Of a DNA stretch of 63,443 bases, positions 35,707 to 43,125 are shown piece by piece. How positions within the stretch are numbered: the first letter of the stretch is position 1; the number at the start of each line of letters is the position of its first letter. This stretch comes from Streptomyces sp. DH37 (lineage in GTDB: Bacteria; Actinomycetota; Actinomycetes; Streptomycetales; Streptomycetaceae): assembly GCF_029813835.1 (NCBI RefSeq), contig NZ_JARVKV010000033.1:1-63443 (forward strand). The letters are read 5' to 3'. Both the position numbers and the translations under genes were made by a program. Under the pieces are notes generated by a model. It was not told the origin of the DNA, did not search any database, and saw nothing but the letters and a program-made list of their open reading frames with translations.

Positions 35707-37317
35707 TCACGGGCGCCGGACCGCCTCCGCCAGCAGCCGCACGCCGTGGGCGATCCGGCCGGGCGCCAGATGCGCGTAGCCCAGCACCAGCCGGACGCGC
35801 CCGTCGTCACCATCGTCCCCGCCGTCCCCGCTGTCACTCCAGTCCCCGCCGTCCCCGCTCCCGTCGCGGGACGTCGCGGGCGGCGGGCCGTAGTCGGACA
35901 GCGGCCGTACGGCCACCCCCGCCCGCGCCGTGCCGGCCAGGAGGCGCTCCTGCGGGCCGTACCGGGGCGGCAGGGCGACGATGACGTGGAGCCCCGCGGC
36001 GATCCCCGTCACCTCCGCGTCCCCGACGTGCTCCGCCAGCGCCCGCAGCAGGGCGTCGCGCCGCTGCCGGTAGGCGCGTCCGCAGCGGCGCAACTGCCGG
36101 TCGTACTCGCCCCGGGCGATGAAGTCGGCCAGCAGGGCCTGGTCCAGGACCGGATGGCCCAGGTCCATGGTGCGCTTGCGCTCCACCAGCTCCTCGGCCA
36201 GGCCGTCCGGCACGACCAGCCAGCCCAGCCGGAGCCCCGGCGCGAGGGACTTGCTGACCGATCCGGTGTAGGCCACCCGCAGCGGGTCCAGGCCCTGGAG
36301 CGCGCCGACGGGCGCCCGGTCGTAGCGGAAGTCGCCGTCGTAGTCGTCCTCCACCAGCAGCCCGTCGGCATCGCGGGCCCAGGCCAGCAGCGCCGCGCGG
36401 CGCGCCGCGGAGTAGGCGATGCCGGACGGGAACTGGTGGGAGGGGGTGAGCACCGCGGCCCTCGCGCCCGACGCCGCCAGCTCTCCGGGGAGCAGTCCCT
36501 CCGCGTCCAGGCCGACCGGTGCGGTGCGCAGCCCGGCCGCCGCGAACAGCGCCGCGTGCTCGGGGCTCCCCGGGGCCTCGACCGCCACCGTCCGCCGCCC
36601 GCGCCCGCGCAGGGTGAGGGCCAGGAGCGTCATCGCCTGCGCCACGCCCGAGCAGACCACCACCCGCGCGGGGTCGGCGACCACCCCGCGCCGCCGCGCC
36701 AGCAGGGCGGCCACCGCCGCGCGCAGCTCGGGCAGCCCGCGCGGGTCGGGGTAGCCCAGGGCGTGGTGCGGGAGTGAGGCCAGCGCCCTGCGGTGGGCGG
36801 CCGCCCAGGCGGTACGGGGGAACAGCGACGGGTCCGGGGAGCCGGGCCGGAAGTCCACGGCGGGCGCGGGCGCGCGCTCCCCGTCGGGCGGGGCGGCGGC
36901 CGGGGCGGTGCGCGCGGCACCATCCAACCAGGTGCCCACCCAGGTGCCCGCGCCCCGGCCGCTGGTGAGGTAGCCCTCGGCGGTCAGCTGTTCGTACGCG
37001 TCCGTGACCAGCCCGCGGGACACCCCCAGATCGGCGGCCAGCTCCCGGCTGGAGGGCAGCCGGGAACCGGGCGCCAGCCTCCCCGAGCGCACCGCCTCGC
37101 GCAGACGGGTCTGGAGGACGCGACCGCGCTGCCGGGGCGCGGCCGAGGAGACGGGCAGCAGCAGCTCCCACGCCGCCGCCCCGCCCGGACCGGAAGCGGA
37201 TCCCGTGCCCGACCCCGTACCGGGCCCTGTATCGGTCCCCGTGCCCGACCCCGTGCCCGCCCCCGTGCCGGACCCCGCACCTGACTCCCCGCCGGAAGTG
37301 GTCCCCGTAACGCCCAT
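35707..37317 (-). CDS. MocR-type regulator (GntR-aminotransferase fusion)
   Basis: A 536-residue regulator joining a GntR winged helix (about 65-130: LPSSRELAADLGVSRGLVTDAYEQL) to a class I aminotransferase domain with the PLP-binding lysine in SVSKSLAPGLRLGW. A Gly/Thr-Ser repeat of about 35 residues precedes the DNA-binding part, and a Gly/Asp/Ser-rich insert lies near residue 490. MocR proteins sense PLP or related amines. It is divergent from the EamA transporter with 47 bases between, so it probably controls it and itself. Confidence 0.9.
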   Translation of the reverse strand: MGVTGTTSGGESGAGSGTGAGTGSGTGTDTGPGTGSGTGSASGPGGAAAWELLLPVSSAAPRQRGRVLQTRLREAVRSGRLAPGSRLPSSRELAADLGVSRGLVTDAYEQLTAEGYLTSGRGAGTWVGTWLDGAARTAPAAAPPDGERAPAPAVDFRPGSPDPSLFPRTAWAAAHRRALASLPHHALGYPDPRGLPELRAAVAALLARRRGVVADPARVVVCSGVAQAMTLLALTLRGRGRRTVAVEAPGSPEHAALFAAAGLRTAPVGLDAEGLLPGELAASGARAAVLTPSHQFPSGIAYSAARRAALLAWARDADGLLVEDDYDGDFRYDRAPVGALQGLDPLRVAYTGSVSKSLAPGLRLGWLVVPDGLAEELVERKRTMDLGHPVLDQALLADFIARGEYDRQLRRCGRAYRQRRDALLRALAEHVGDAEVTGIAAGLHVIVALPPRYGPQERLLAGTARAGVAVRPLSDYGPPPATSRDGSGDGGDWSDSGDGGDDGDDGRVRLVLGYAHLAPGRIAHGVRLLAEAVRRP

Positions 37318-37323
37318 GGAAGT

Positions 37324-37357
37324 GGACCTTAAACCGGACCGCGCCGCTGCCTAGCGT
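37324..37357 (+). promoter_or_regulatory. MocR-EamA divergent operator/promoter
   Basis: GGACC occurs twice, at 37324-37328 and 37336-37340, as a direct repeat 12 bases apart with AT-rich TTAAAC between. TTAAAC (37329-37334), a 17-base spacer and TAGCGT (37352-37357) would make a promoter starting at or next to the transporter's GTG (37365), giving a leaderless message. MocR regulators typically bind direct repeats, so this is the likely site. Confidence 0.45.
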
Positions 37358-37364
37358 CGGCCCC

Positions 37365-38336
37365 GTGACCTTCCCTGCTTCCGTTCCCCCCGCCGCCGCG
37401 CACCGCCGCGGCGCCCTGCTCGCAGCCGCCGCCTGCTGCCTGGTCGGCGCCTCCTTCACCGCCAACAGCGTGCTGGGTGACTATCCCTACGCGGGCGGCC
37501 AGGCCCTGCGCTACGGCCTGGCGTGCCTGCTGCTCCTGCCGCTGCTCGGACGCGGGGCGCTCGCGCCCCTGCGCCTGCTGACCGCGCGCCAGTGGGCGCG
37601 CCTCGGGCTGCTCGCCGCCGTCGGCATGGTCGGCTTCAACCTCGCCGTGCTGGCCGCCGAACGGACCGCCGAACCCGCGGTGCCCGGCGTACTGGTCGGC
37701 TGCGCGCCGGTCGTCGTGGCCGTGATCGCCCCCGCGCTGGACGGCCGCCGCCCCACCCGGCCGGTGGTGTACGGGGCGCTGCTGGTGGCGGCCGGAGCCC
37801 TCGCCGTGCAGGGCTGGGGGCGCACCGACGCCGCCGGGCTGCTGTGGTCGGCTGCCGCGCTGGCGGGCGAGGTGGGGTTCGCGGTGATCGCCGTCCCCCT
37901 GGTGCGCCCGCTGGGCGCCCGGCTGCTGTCCGCGGCGGCCTGCGGTCTGGCGGCGGTGGAGGCCGCGCTGCTCGGCGTGGTGTTCGACGGCGGCGCCTGG
38001 CTGCGCGTGCCGGAGCCGGGCGAGGCGGTGGCGCTGCTCTGGCAGGCGGTGGTGGTGACGGTGGTGGGCTTCGTCTGCTGGTACGCGGGCGTCCGCCGCA
38101 TCGGCGCGGAGCGGGCCACGCTCTTCTCCGGGCTCATCCCGGTCTGCGCGGCGCTGACCGCCCCGCTCGTCGGCACCGGATCCCACGGCTGGGCGCAGGC
38201 GGGCGGCAGCCTGCTGGTCGGTGCGGGAGTCGCGCTGGGCTCGGGCGCCCTGACCCGCCGCCCGGCGGTACGGGACGTACCCGTACGGGAGGCGCCCGCA
38301 CCGGACCGGACCGCCGGCCGGCGGCCCCCGGGATGA
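37365..38336 (+). CDS. EamA-family (DMT) transporter
   Basis: A 323-residue drug/metabolite transporter with about ten hydrophobic helices in two related halves, including AAAACCLVGASFTANSVLG at the start and VGFVCWYAGVRRIGAERAT in the second half. It probably exports a small metabolite or amine; the MocR neighbour suggests an amine or vitamin-B6-related substrate. The last 35 residues are hydrophilic. GTG start with no ribosome site, consistent with a leaderless transcript. Confidence 0.87.
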   Translation: MTFPASVPPAAAHRRGALLAAAACCLVGASFTANSVLGDYPYAGGQALRYGLACLLLLPLLGRGALAPLRLLTARQWARLGLLAAVGMVGFNLAVLAAERTAEPAVPGVLVGCAPVVVAVIAPALDGRRPTRPVVYGALLVAAGALAVQGWGRTDAAGLLWSAAALAGEVGFAVIAVPLVRPLGARLLSAAACGLAAVEAALLGVVFDGGAWLRVPEPGEAVALLWQAVVVTVVGFVCWYAGVRRIGAERATLFSGLIPVCAALTAPLVGTGSHGWAQAGGSLLVGAGVALGSGALTRRPAVRDVPVREAPAPDRTAGRRPPG

Positions 38337-38430
38337 CCCGTCGGTGGCGCCCGGTGCCGTGCGACGGGACCGCCCCCACCGGGAAGAGGGGGGAGGGGAC
38401 CGCGGCGGCGCCGGGTGGGATGATGCCCCG

Positions 38431-39327
38431 GTGAGCGACAGCGCGACCGGCGCCGCCGACGCGGCCGGGGCCTTCGAGGAGCACCGGCCGGTCCTGTTCG
38501 GAGTGGCCTACCGCATGCTCGGCCGGGTGGCCGACGCCGAGGACGTCGTGCAGGAGGCGTGGCTGCGCTGGTCCGCGGCCGACCGCGCGGCCGTACGGGA
38601 GCCCCGCGCCTACCTGGTGCGGACCACCACGCGGCTGGCCGTCGACCGGCTCCGCCAGGTGCGGTCCCGGCGCGAGGCGTACGTCGGGCCCTGGCTGCCC
38701 GAGCCGCTGGCCACCGACTACGCCGGCACCGTCCCGGACACCGCCGAACGCGTGGTGCTCGCCGAGTCCGTCTCCCTGGCCGTACTGGTGGTGCTGGAGT
38801 CGCTCTCCCCGCTGGAGCGGGCGGTGTTCGTGCTGCGCGAGGCCTTCGGCCTGCCCCATTCCGAGATCGCGGGGATCCTGGACCGCGGCGAGGCCGCCGT
38901 ACGGCAGCTCGCCGCCCGGGCCCGCCGCCACGTCGACGAGCGCGCCCCGCGCTTCGAGGTCGACCCCGGGCAGCGGCGGGAACTGACCGAGCGTTTCCTG
39001 GCCGCCGCCACCGAGGGCGACCTCGACGGGCTGCTGGCCCTCCTCGCCCCCGACGCACGGCTGGTCGGCGACGGCGGCGGGAAGGCCAAGGCGCCGCTGC
39101 GGACCGTCGTCAGCGCCGACAAGGTGGGCCGTTTCCTGGCGGCCGTCTCCCGCACGCCCGTCCCCGGCGCGGACATCGTCCTGCGGGAGATCAACGGCGG
39201 GCCGGCCGTGCTGGTCACCTCCGGCGGGCGCCCCTACGCCGTCTTCTCCCTGGACGTGGCCGACGGGCTGGTCCGGTGCGTCTACGTCGTCAGCAACCCG
39301 GACAAGCTGGCCCGCCTCGCCGTGTGA
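38431..39327 (+). CDS. ECF41-type sigma factor (SigJ-like)
   Basis: A 298-residue sigma-70 family ECF factor. Region 2 (FEEHRPVLFGVAYRMLGRVADAEDVVQEAW) and region 4 (LSPLERAVFVLREAFGLPHSEIAGIL) are followed by a SnoaL-like C-terminal domain. The three ECF41 hallmarks are present: WLPEP in the linker, DGGGK, and NPDKL near the end. In ECF41 proteins the C-terminal extension replaces an anti-sigma factor. Members usually adjoin a carboxymuconolactone decarboxylase, oxidoreductase or epimerase gene; here the convergent SDR fits. Confidence 0.92.
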   Translation: MSDSATGAADAAGAFEEHRPVLFGVAYRMLGRVADAEDVVQEAWLRWSAADRAAVREPRAYLVRTTTRLAVDRLRQVRSRREAYVGPWLPEPLATDYAGTVPDTAERVVLAESVSLAVLVVLESLSPLERAVFVLREAFGLPHSEIAGILDRGEAAVRQLAARARRHVDERAPRFEVDPGQRRELTERFLAAATEGDLDGLLALLAPDARLVGDGGGKAKAPLRTVVSADKVGRFLAAVSRTPVPGADIVLREINGGPAVLVTSGGRPYAVFSLDVADGLVRCVYVVSNPDKLARLAV

Positions 39328-39381
39328 GGGACGGCCCCGCTCCCATAACCGGCTCCCATGGCCGGCTCCTGCGGCCCGCCC

Positions 39382-40131
39382 CTACAGCCCGCCGCTCACC
39401 CGCAGCACCGCGCCGGTGGTGTACGACGCCTCCGGCGACATCAGCCAGGCGACCGCGCCGGCCACCTCCTCCGGCTCCCCGGGGCGGCCCATCGGGATCA
39501 CCTCGGCCTTGCGCCACGGCCGCTGCGGGTCGCCCATCGTGGCGTGCATGTCGGTGAGGATCGTCCCGGGCTGGACGGAGTTCACCCGTACCCCGTCGGG
39601 CCCGAGCTCCTTGGCGAGCCCGACCGTCATGGCGTCCAGCGCGGCCTTGGTCGCGGCGTAGTGGACGTACTCGCCCGGGCTGCCGAGGGTGGCCGCGCAC
39701 GAGGAGACGGTGACGATCGAGCCGCCGGAGCCGCCGTACCGCGTGGACATCTCCCGGGCCGCGCGCCGTGCGCACAGCAGCGTGCCCATGACGTTGACGT
39801 CCACCACCTGGCGCATCACCTCGGTGGAGGTCTCGGTGAAACGGCCCAGGGGCCCGGTGATCCCGGCGTTGAGGACCGCGCCCGTGACCGCGCCCAGCTT
39901 CCGGGACGCCTCCTCGAAGAGGGCGTCGACCTCGTCCTCCACGCGGGTGTCCAGCCGTACGGCGACCGCCTCGGCGCCCGCGGCGCGCACCGCCTCCACC
40001 GTCTCCTCGGCCGCCTCGCGGGACCGCTCGTAGCCGACGGCGACCGCGTGCCCGGCCCGTGCCAGCCGCCGGGCGATCGCCGCTCCGATGCCGCGGCTGC
40101 CGCCGGTGACGACCGTGACCCGTTTCTCCAT
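39382..40131 (-). CDS. SDR oxidoreductase (FabG-like)
   Basis: A 249-residue classical SDR. TGGSRGIGAAIARRLA is the cofactor loop, LNAG the NAG-type motif, SS in VSSCAATLG the catalytic serine, and Y-A-A-T-K the Tyr-Lys pair. It lies end to end with the ECF41 sigma factor gene, the gene order in which such sigma factors often control an oxidoreductase. The palindrome and promoter of the divergent GntR gene lie about 90 bases upstream. Substrate unknown. Confidence 0.9.
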   Translation of the reverse strand: MEKRVTVVTGGSRGIGAAIARRLARAGHAVAVGYERSREAAEETVEAVRAAGAEAVAVRLDTRVEDEVDALFEEASRKLGAVTGAVLNAGITGPLGRFTETSTEVMRQVVDVNVMGTLLCARRAAREMSTRYGGSGGSIVTVSSCAATLGSPGEYVHYAATKAALDAMTVGLAKELGPDGVRVNSVQPGTILTDMHATMGDPQRPWRKAEVIPMGRPGEPEEVAGAVAWLMSPEASYTTGAVLRVSGGL

Positions 40132-40222
40132 GCCCGACCCTCGCCCTCTTCCGGCCCTCTTCCGGCCCCTCCGGCCGCTTCCCCGCGACCGTCTCCGTGA
40201 CTCGGCACGCTAGCGGGTCGGA

Positions 40223-40258
40223 TTGGTCTTGACCAAGTGGGCCGCCGCTCCCTATCGT
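40223..40258 (+). promoter_or_regulatory. GntR-gene promoter with DasR-like palindrome
   Basis: TTGGTCTTGACCAA (40223-40236) is a perfect palindrome close to the DasR consensus core TGGTCTAGACCA. It overlaps TTGACC (40229-40234), which with an 18-base spacer and TATCGT (40253-40258) makes a good housekeeping promoter reading into the GntR regulator. Binding there would block transcription. AT-rich sequence follows at about 40262-40300. Confidence 0.55.
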
Positions 40259-40330
40259 CGGCATACGCAACAACCTTTAAAAAAGAAGCGCGCATAAATC
40301 CGACGGGACACGGCGACTGCGGAGGCAAGG

Positions 40331-41074
40331 GTGGGGACCACGCGACTGGAGACGGTGCCGGAGCCGAAGTACTGGCACCTCAAGACCGTGCTCTCGGAGG
40401 CGCTCGACTCGGAGTTCGCGGTGGGGGAGGTCCTGCCCAACGAACGCGAGCTGGCCGCGCGCTTCGGCGTCGCCCGCGCCACGCTCCGCCAGGCCCTGGA
40501 GCAGCTGGAGCTGGAGGGCCGCCTCCAGCGCCGCCGCGGGGTCGGCACCACCGTCGCCCCGCCGCGCGTCGGCGTCGACGTCAACCCCGCCCAGCACAGC
40601 TGGCCCGGCGCCCCGGGCGACGCCTGGCAGACCGAGTGCTGCGAGGAGGCCGTGCCGCCCGCCGCGGTGGCCAGGACGCTCGGCACGGACACCGACCGGA
40701 CGGTGTACACCGTCCACCGCGTCCGCATGGCCCACGGTCAGGCGGTGGCCACCGAGATGCTGTACGTACCGGCCGCCTCGGTGCCCGGGATGTCCGGCAT
40801 CGAGACCGACGCGGGCGCCGCCCGCGGCCGAGCCGTCCTCCGCGAGCTGAACCGCCTCGAACTGGGCGGCCAGGAACGGGCCGTGGAGCTGGGCTCCGCC
40901 CGCGCCGAGGACGCCAAGCGGCTCGACCGGCTGCCCGGCGCGCCCGTCCTCGTCGTCACCACCCGCTACCTCGCCGCGGGCGGCACCGCGGCGGTCGCGG
41001 TCTCCACCTACCGCGCCGACACCTGCCGCCTCACCTTCGGCGACTCCGCGGGGCTCTCGCTGCTGGCCGGCTGA
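40331..41074 (+). CDS. GntR/HutC-family regulator (DasR-like)
   Basis: A 247-residue regulator. The winged helix PKYWHLKTVLSEALDSE followed by LPNERELAARFGVARATLRQALEQLELEGRLQRRRG closely resembles DasR and its paralogues; a UTRA effector-binding domain fills about residues 95-245. DasR-type proteins sense phosphosugars such as glucosamine-6-phosphate. GGAGG sits before the GTG start. The DasR-like palindrome over the promoter suggests self-control or control by DasR. It ends at a tandem duplication. Confidence 0.9.
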   Translation: MGTTRLETVPEPKYWHLKTVLSEALDSEFAVGEVLPNERELAARFGVARATLRQALEQLELEGRLQRRRGVGTTVAPPRVGVDVNPAQHSWPGAPGDAWQTECCEEAVPPAAVARTLGTDTDRTVYTVHRVRMAHGQAVATEMLYVPAASVPGMSGIETDAGAARGRAVLRELNRLELGGQERAVELGSARAEDAKRLDRLPGAPVLVVTTRYLAAGGTAAVAVSTYRADTCRLTFGDSAGLSLLAG

Positions 41075-41097
41075 ACCGGGTGGCCGGCTGAACCGGG
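41064..41097. repeat. Tandem 17-base duplication across a stop codon
   Basis: TGGCCGGCTGAACCGGG occurs at 41064-41080 and again, identically, at 41081-41097. The first copy carries the last codons and stop of the GntR regulator. It looks like a recent slippage duplication; the second copy also forms half of the next hairpin. Confidence 0.85.
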
Positions 41098-41106
41098 GTT
41101 TCAGCC
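41086..41106. terminator. Seven-base-pair hairpin after the GntR gene
   Basis: GGCTGAA-CCGGGGT-TTCAGCC forms a 7-base stem and loop, part of which comes from the duplicated 17-base unit. Further C-rich and G-rich palindromes fill the rest of the gap to the convergent ROK gene. Confidence 0.5.
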
Positions 41107-41173
41107 CCCGGCCGGTGCCCGGCTTCACCGCCCGGCACCACCGCCCGGCCGGCGGTGCCGGTGTGGCGGCCCG

Positions 41174-42328
41174 TCAGCGGGCGACGGTGCCCTCCACGGT
41201 GAACAGCTCCTCCTCGACGTGGTCGAGCGCCAGCCGCAGCGCGCCGGTCGCGATGGCCTCCCCGCCCAGCAGGGACAGCGCGACCCTCGGCGGCCGCAGG
41301 CAGTAGCGCTCCAGCTCGCGGCGGAGCGGATCCAGGACCCCGTCGAGCCCGGTGGCCCAGCCGCCGACGACCACGAGCTCGGGATCGAGGGCCAGCACCA
41401 GCGCGGCCACATCGTGCACCAGCCGCCGGATGAACCGCTCCACGGCCTGCCGTGCCCGCTCCTCACCCTCCCGGGCCAGGGCGAAGACCCGGGCCACCGC
41501 CGCCTCGTCCAGCGGGTGCAGCGGTTCACCGGTCGTGGACAGCAGGTGCTCCGGGGTGGCCTCCCGGCCCAGCAGGTGCAGCGCGCCGATCTCCCCGGCC
41601 GCGCCGCCGAACCCCCGGTGCAGCCGTCCGCCGATCAGCGAACCGGCGCCCGGGCTCAGCCCGGCCAGGACGAACACCACGTCGTCGACCCCGGCGGCCA
41701 CGCCCTTCCAGTGCTCGGCCAGCACGGCGGCGTTGGCGTCGTTCTCCACCAGCACCGGGCAGCGGAACGAGCGCCGCAGTCTCTCGCCCAGCGGCAGCCC
41801 GGTCCAGCCCGGCAGGGCGGTGCACAGCCGCACCGTGCCGTCGGCCTCGACGATCCCCGGGCTGCCCACCCCCACCGCGCGCAGGGTGCTGCGCGGGATC
41901 TCGCAGGTGCGCAGCAGTTCGGCGACCACACCGCGCGCCCGCTCCAGCCGCTCGTCCGCCGACGCCTGCTCGGACACCTCGCGCCCGACCGTGCCCAGCC
42001 GGTTCCCGCACAGATCGCAGAGGACGGCGGCCACCCGGTGCGGGCCGATCTCGATGCCGAGCAGATGGCCCGCCTCGGCCCGGAAGCGGTAGCGGCGCGC
42101 CGGCCGCCCCTGCCGCCGGACGTCACCGGGGCCGGCGGCCGTCTCGGCCGCCAGACCGGCCTCCACCAACTGCTCCACCACGCCCTCGACCGTCGGCCGG
42201 GACAACTCCGTGGCCTGGACGAGGTCGGAGAGCGTCGGCGCGCCGTCGTCCGCGCGCAGCGCGCGCAGGACGACCGTGGAGTTGATCCTGCGCAACAGGG
42301 AGGGATCTCTGCCGGTGAGCCGCCCCAA
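41174..42328 (-). CDS. ROK-family transcription regulator, atypical
   Basis: A 384-residue ROK protein. An N-terminal winged helix (about 10-60: LSDLVQATELSRPTVEGVVEQL) is followed by the sugar-kinase-like fold with GIEIGPHRVAAVLCDL and ENDANAAVLAEHW. The usual cysteine cluster (CxCGxxGCxE) and GEIGH histidine are missing: the region reads AAGEIGALHLLGREATPEHLL. It is probably a regulator without zinc. TTG start with AGGAGG six bases before it. It faces the DasR-like gene tail to tail. Confidence 0.87.
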   Translation of the reverse strand: MGRLTGRDPSLLRRINSTVVLRALRADDGAPTLSDLVQATELSRPTVEGVVEQLVEAGLAAETAAGPGDVRRQGRPARRYRFRAEAGHLLGIEIGPHRVAAVLCDLCGNRLGTVGREVSEQASADERLERARGVVAELLRTCEIPRSTLRAVGVGSPGIVEADGTVRLCTALPGWTGLPLGERLRRSFRCPVLVENDANAAVLAEHWKGVAAGVDDVVFVLAGLSPGAGSLIGGRLHRGFGGAAGEIGALHLLGREATPEHLLSTTGEPLHPLDEAAVARVFALAREGEERARQAVERFIRRLVHDVAALVLALDPELVVVGGWATGLDGVLDPLRRELERYCLRPPRVALSLLGGEAIATGALRLALDHVEEELFTVEGTVAR

Positions 42329-42470
42329 CGTCCGCCTCCTGGGAAGTGCGCATGTGTGGGCGGATCGTATCCGGTGAGCGGGGAGGGGGCGAGAGCCGGG
42401 GGAGACGTGCGGAGAACCGCGGGCACCGCTCCGGCGGGGCGGCGGGGCGGCGCCCGCGGCCTTCCGGAGG

Positions 42471-43121
42471 TCAGCCCGGCGTGACGAAGCCCGACTCGTA
42501 CGCCGTGATCACCGCCTGGGTGCGGTCACGCGCTCCCAGCTTCGCCAGCACCGAGCTGACGTGGGACTTCACCGTCTCGCCGCCCAGCACCAGACGGCCC
42601 GCGATCTCCGCGTTCGACAGCCCGCCGGCCATCAGCCGCAGCACCTCCCGTTCCCGGCCCGTCAGCGCCGCCCGCTGCAGCGTCCGCCGGGCGCTGTCGT
42701 TGCCGTGCCCGGCGGCGAGCCGCCGTACGGCGGCCGGGAAGAGCAGCGAATCGCCCTCCGCGACCAGCCGTACCGCGTGCACGATCTCCGCGGGGCGCGC
42801 CCGCTTCAGCAGAAAGCCGTTCGCCCCGGCGCGCAGTGCCTCGTAGACGTAGGCGTCCTCCTCGAAGGTGGTGATCACCAGGATGCCGGGCGGATCGGGC
42901 ACCGAGCGCAGGATCGCCCGGGTCGCCTCTATGCCGTCCAGCAGCGGCATCCGCACGTCCAGCGCGACCACGTCCGGGCGCAGCCGGCGCACCAGGGGGA
43001 CGACCGTCGCACCGTCGGCTGCCTCACCGACGACCTCGATGTCCGGCTGCGCGTCGAGGATCGCGCGCAGCCCGGCCCGCACCAGTTCCTCGTCGTCGAC
43101 GAGCAGCACCGTGACGCTCAC
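42471..43121 (-). CDS. NarL/LuxR-type response regulator
   Basis: A 216-residue response regulator. The receiver domain has the acidic pocket at VDDEEL, phosphoacceptor D55 in ALDVRMPLLDG, T in VITTFEE and K105 in FLLKRARP. A LuxR-type helix-turn-helix follows (about 150-212: LTGREREVLRLMAGGLSNAEIA). Its GTG lies four bases after the kinase stop. Partner of that kinase; likely controls the divergent ABC exporter. Confidence 0.93.
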   Translation of the reverse strand: MSVTVLLVDDEELVRAGLRAILDAQPDIEVVGEAADGATVVPLVRRLRPDVVALDVRMPLLDGIEATRAILRSVPDPPGILVITTFEEDAYVYEALRAGANGFLLKRARPAEIVHAVRLVAEGDSLLFPAAVRRLAAGHGNDSARRTLQRAALTGREREVLRLMAGGLSNAEIAGRLVLGGETVKSHVSSVLAKLGARDRTQAVITAYESGFVTPG

Positions 43122-43125
43122 ACGA

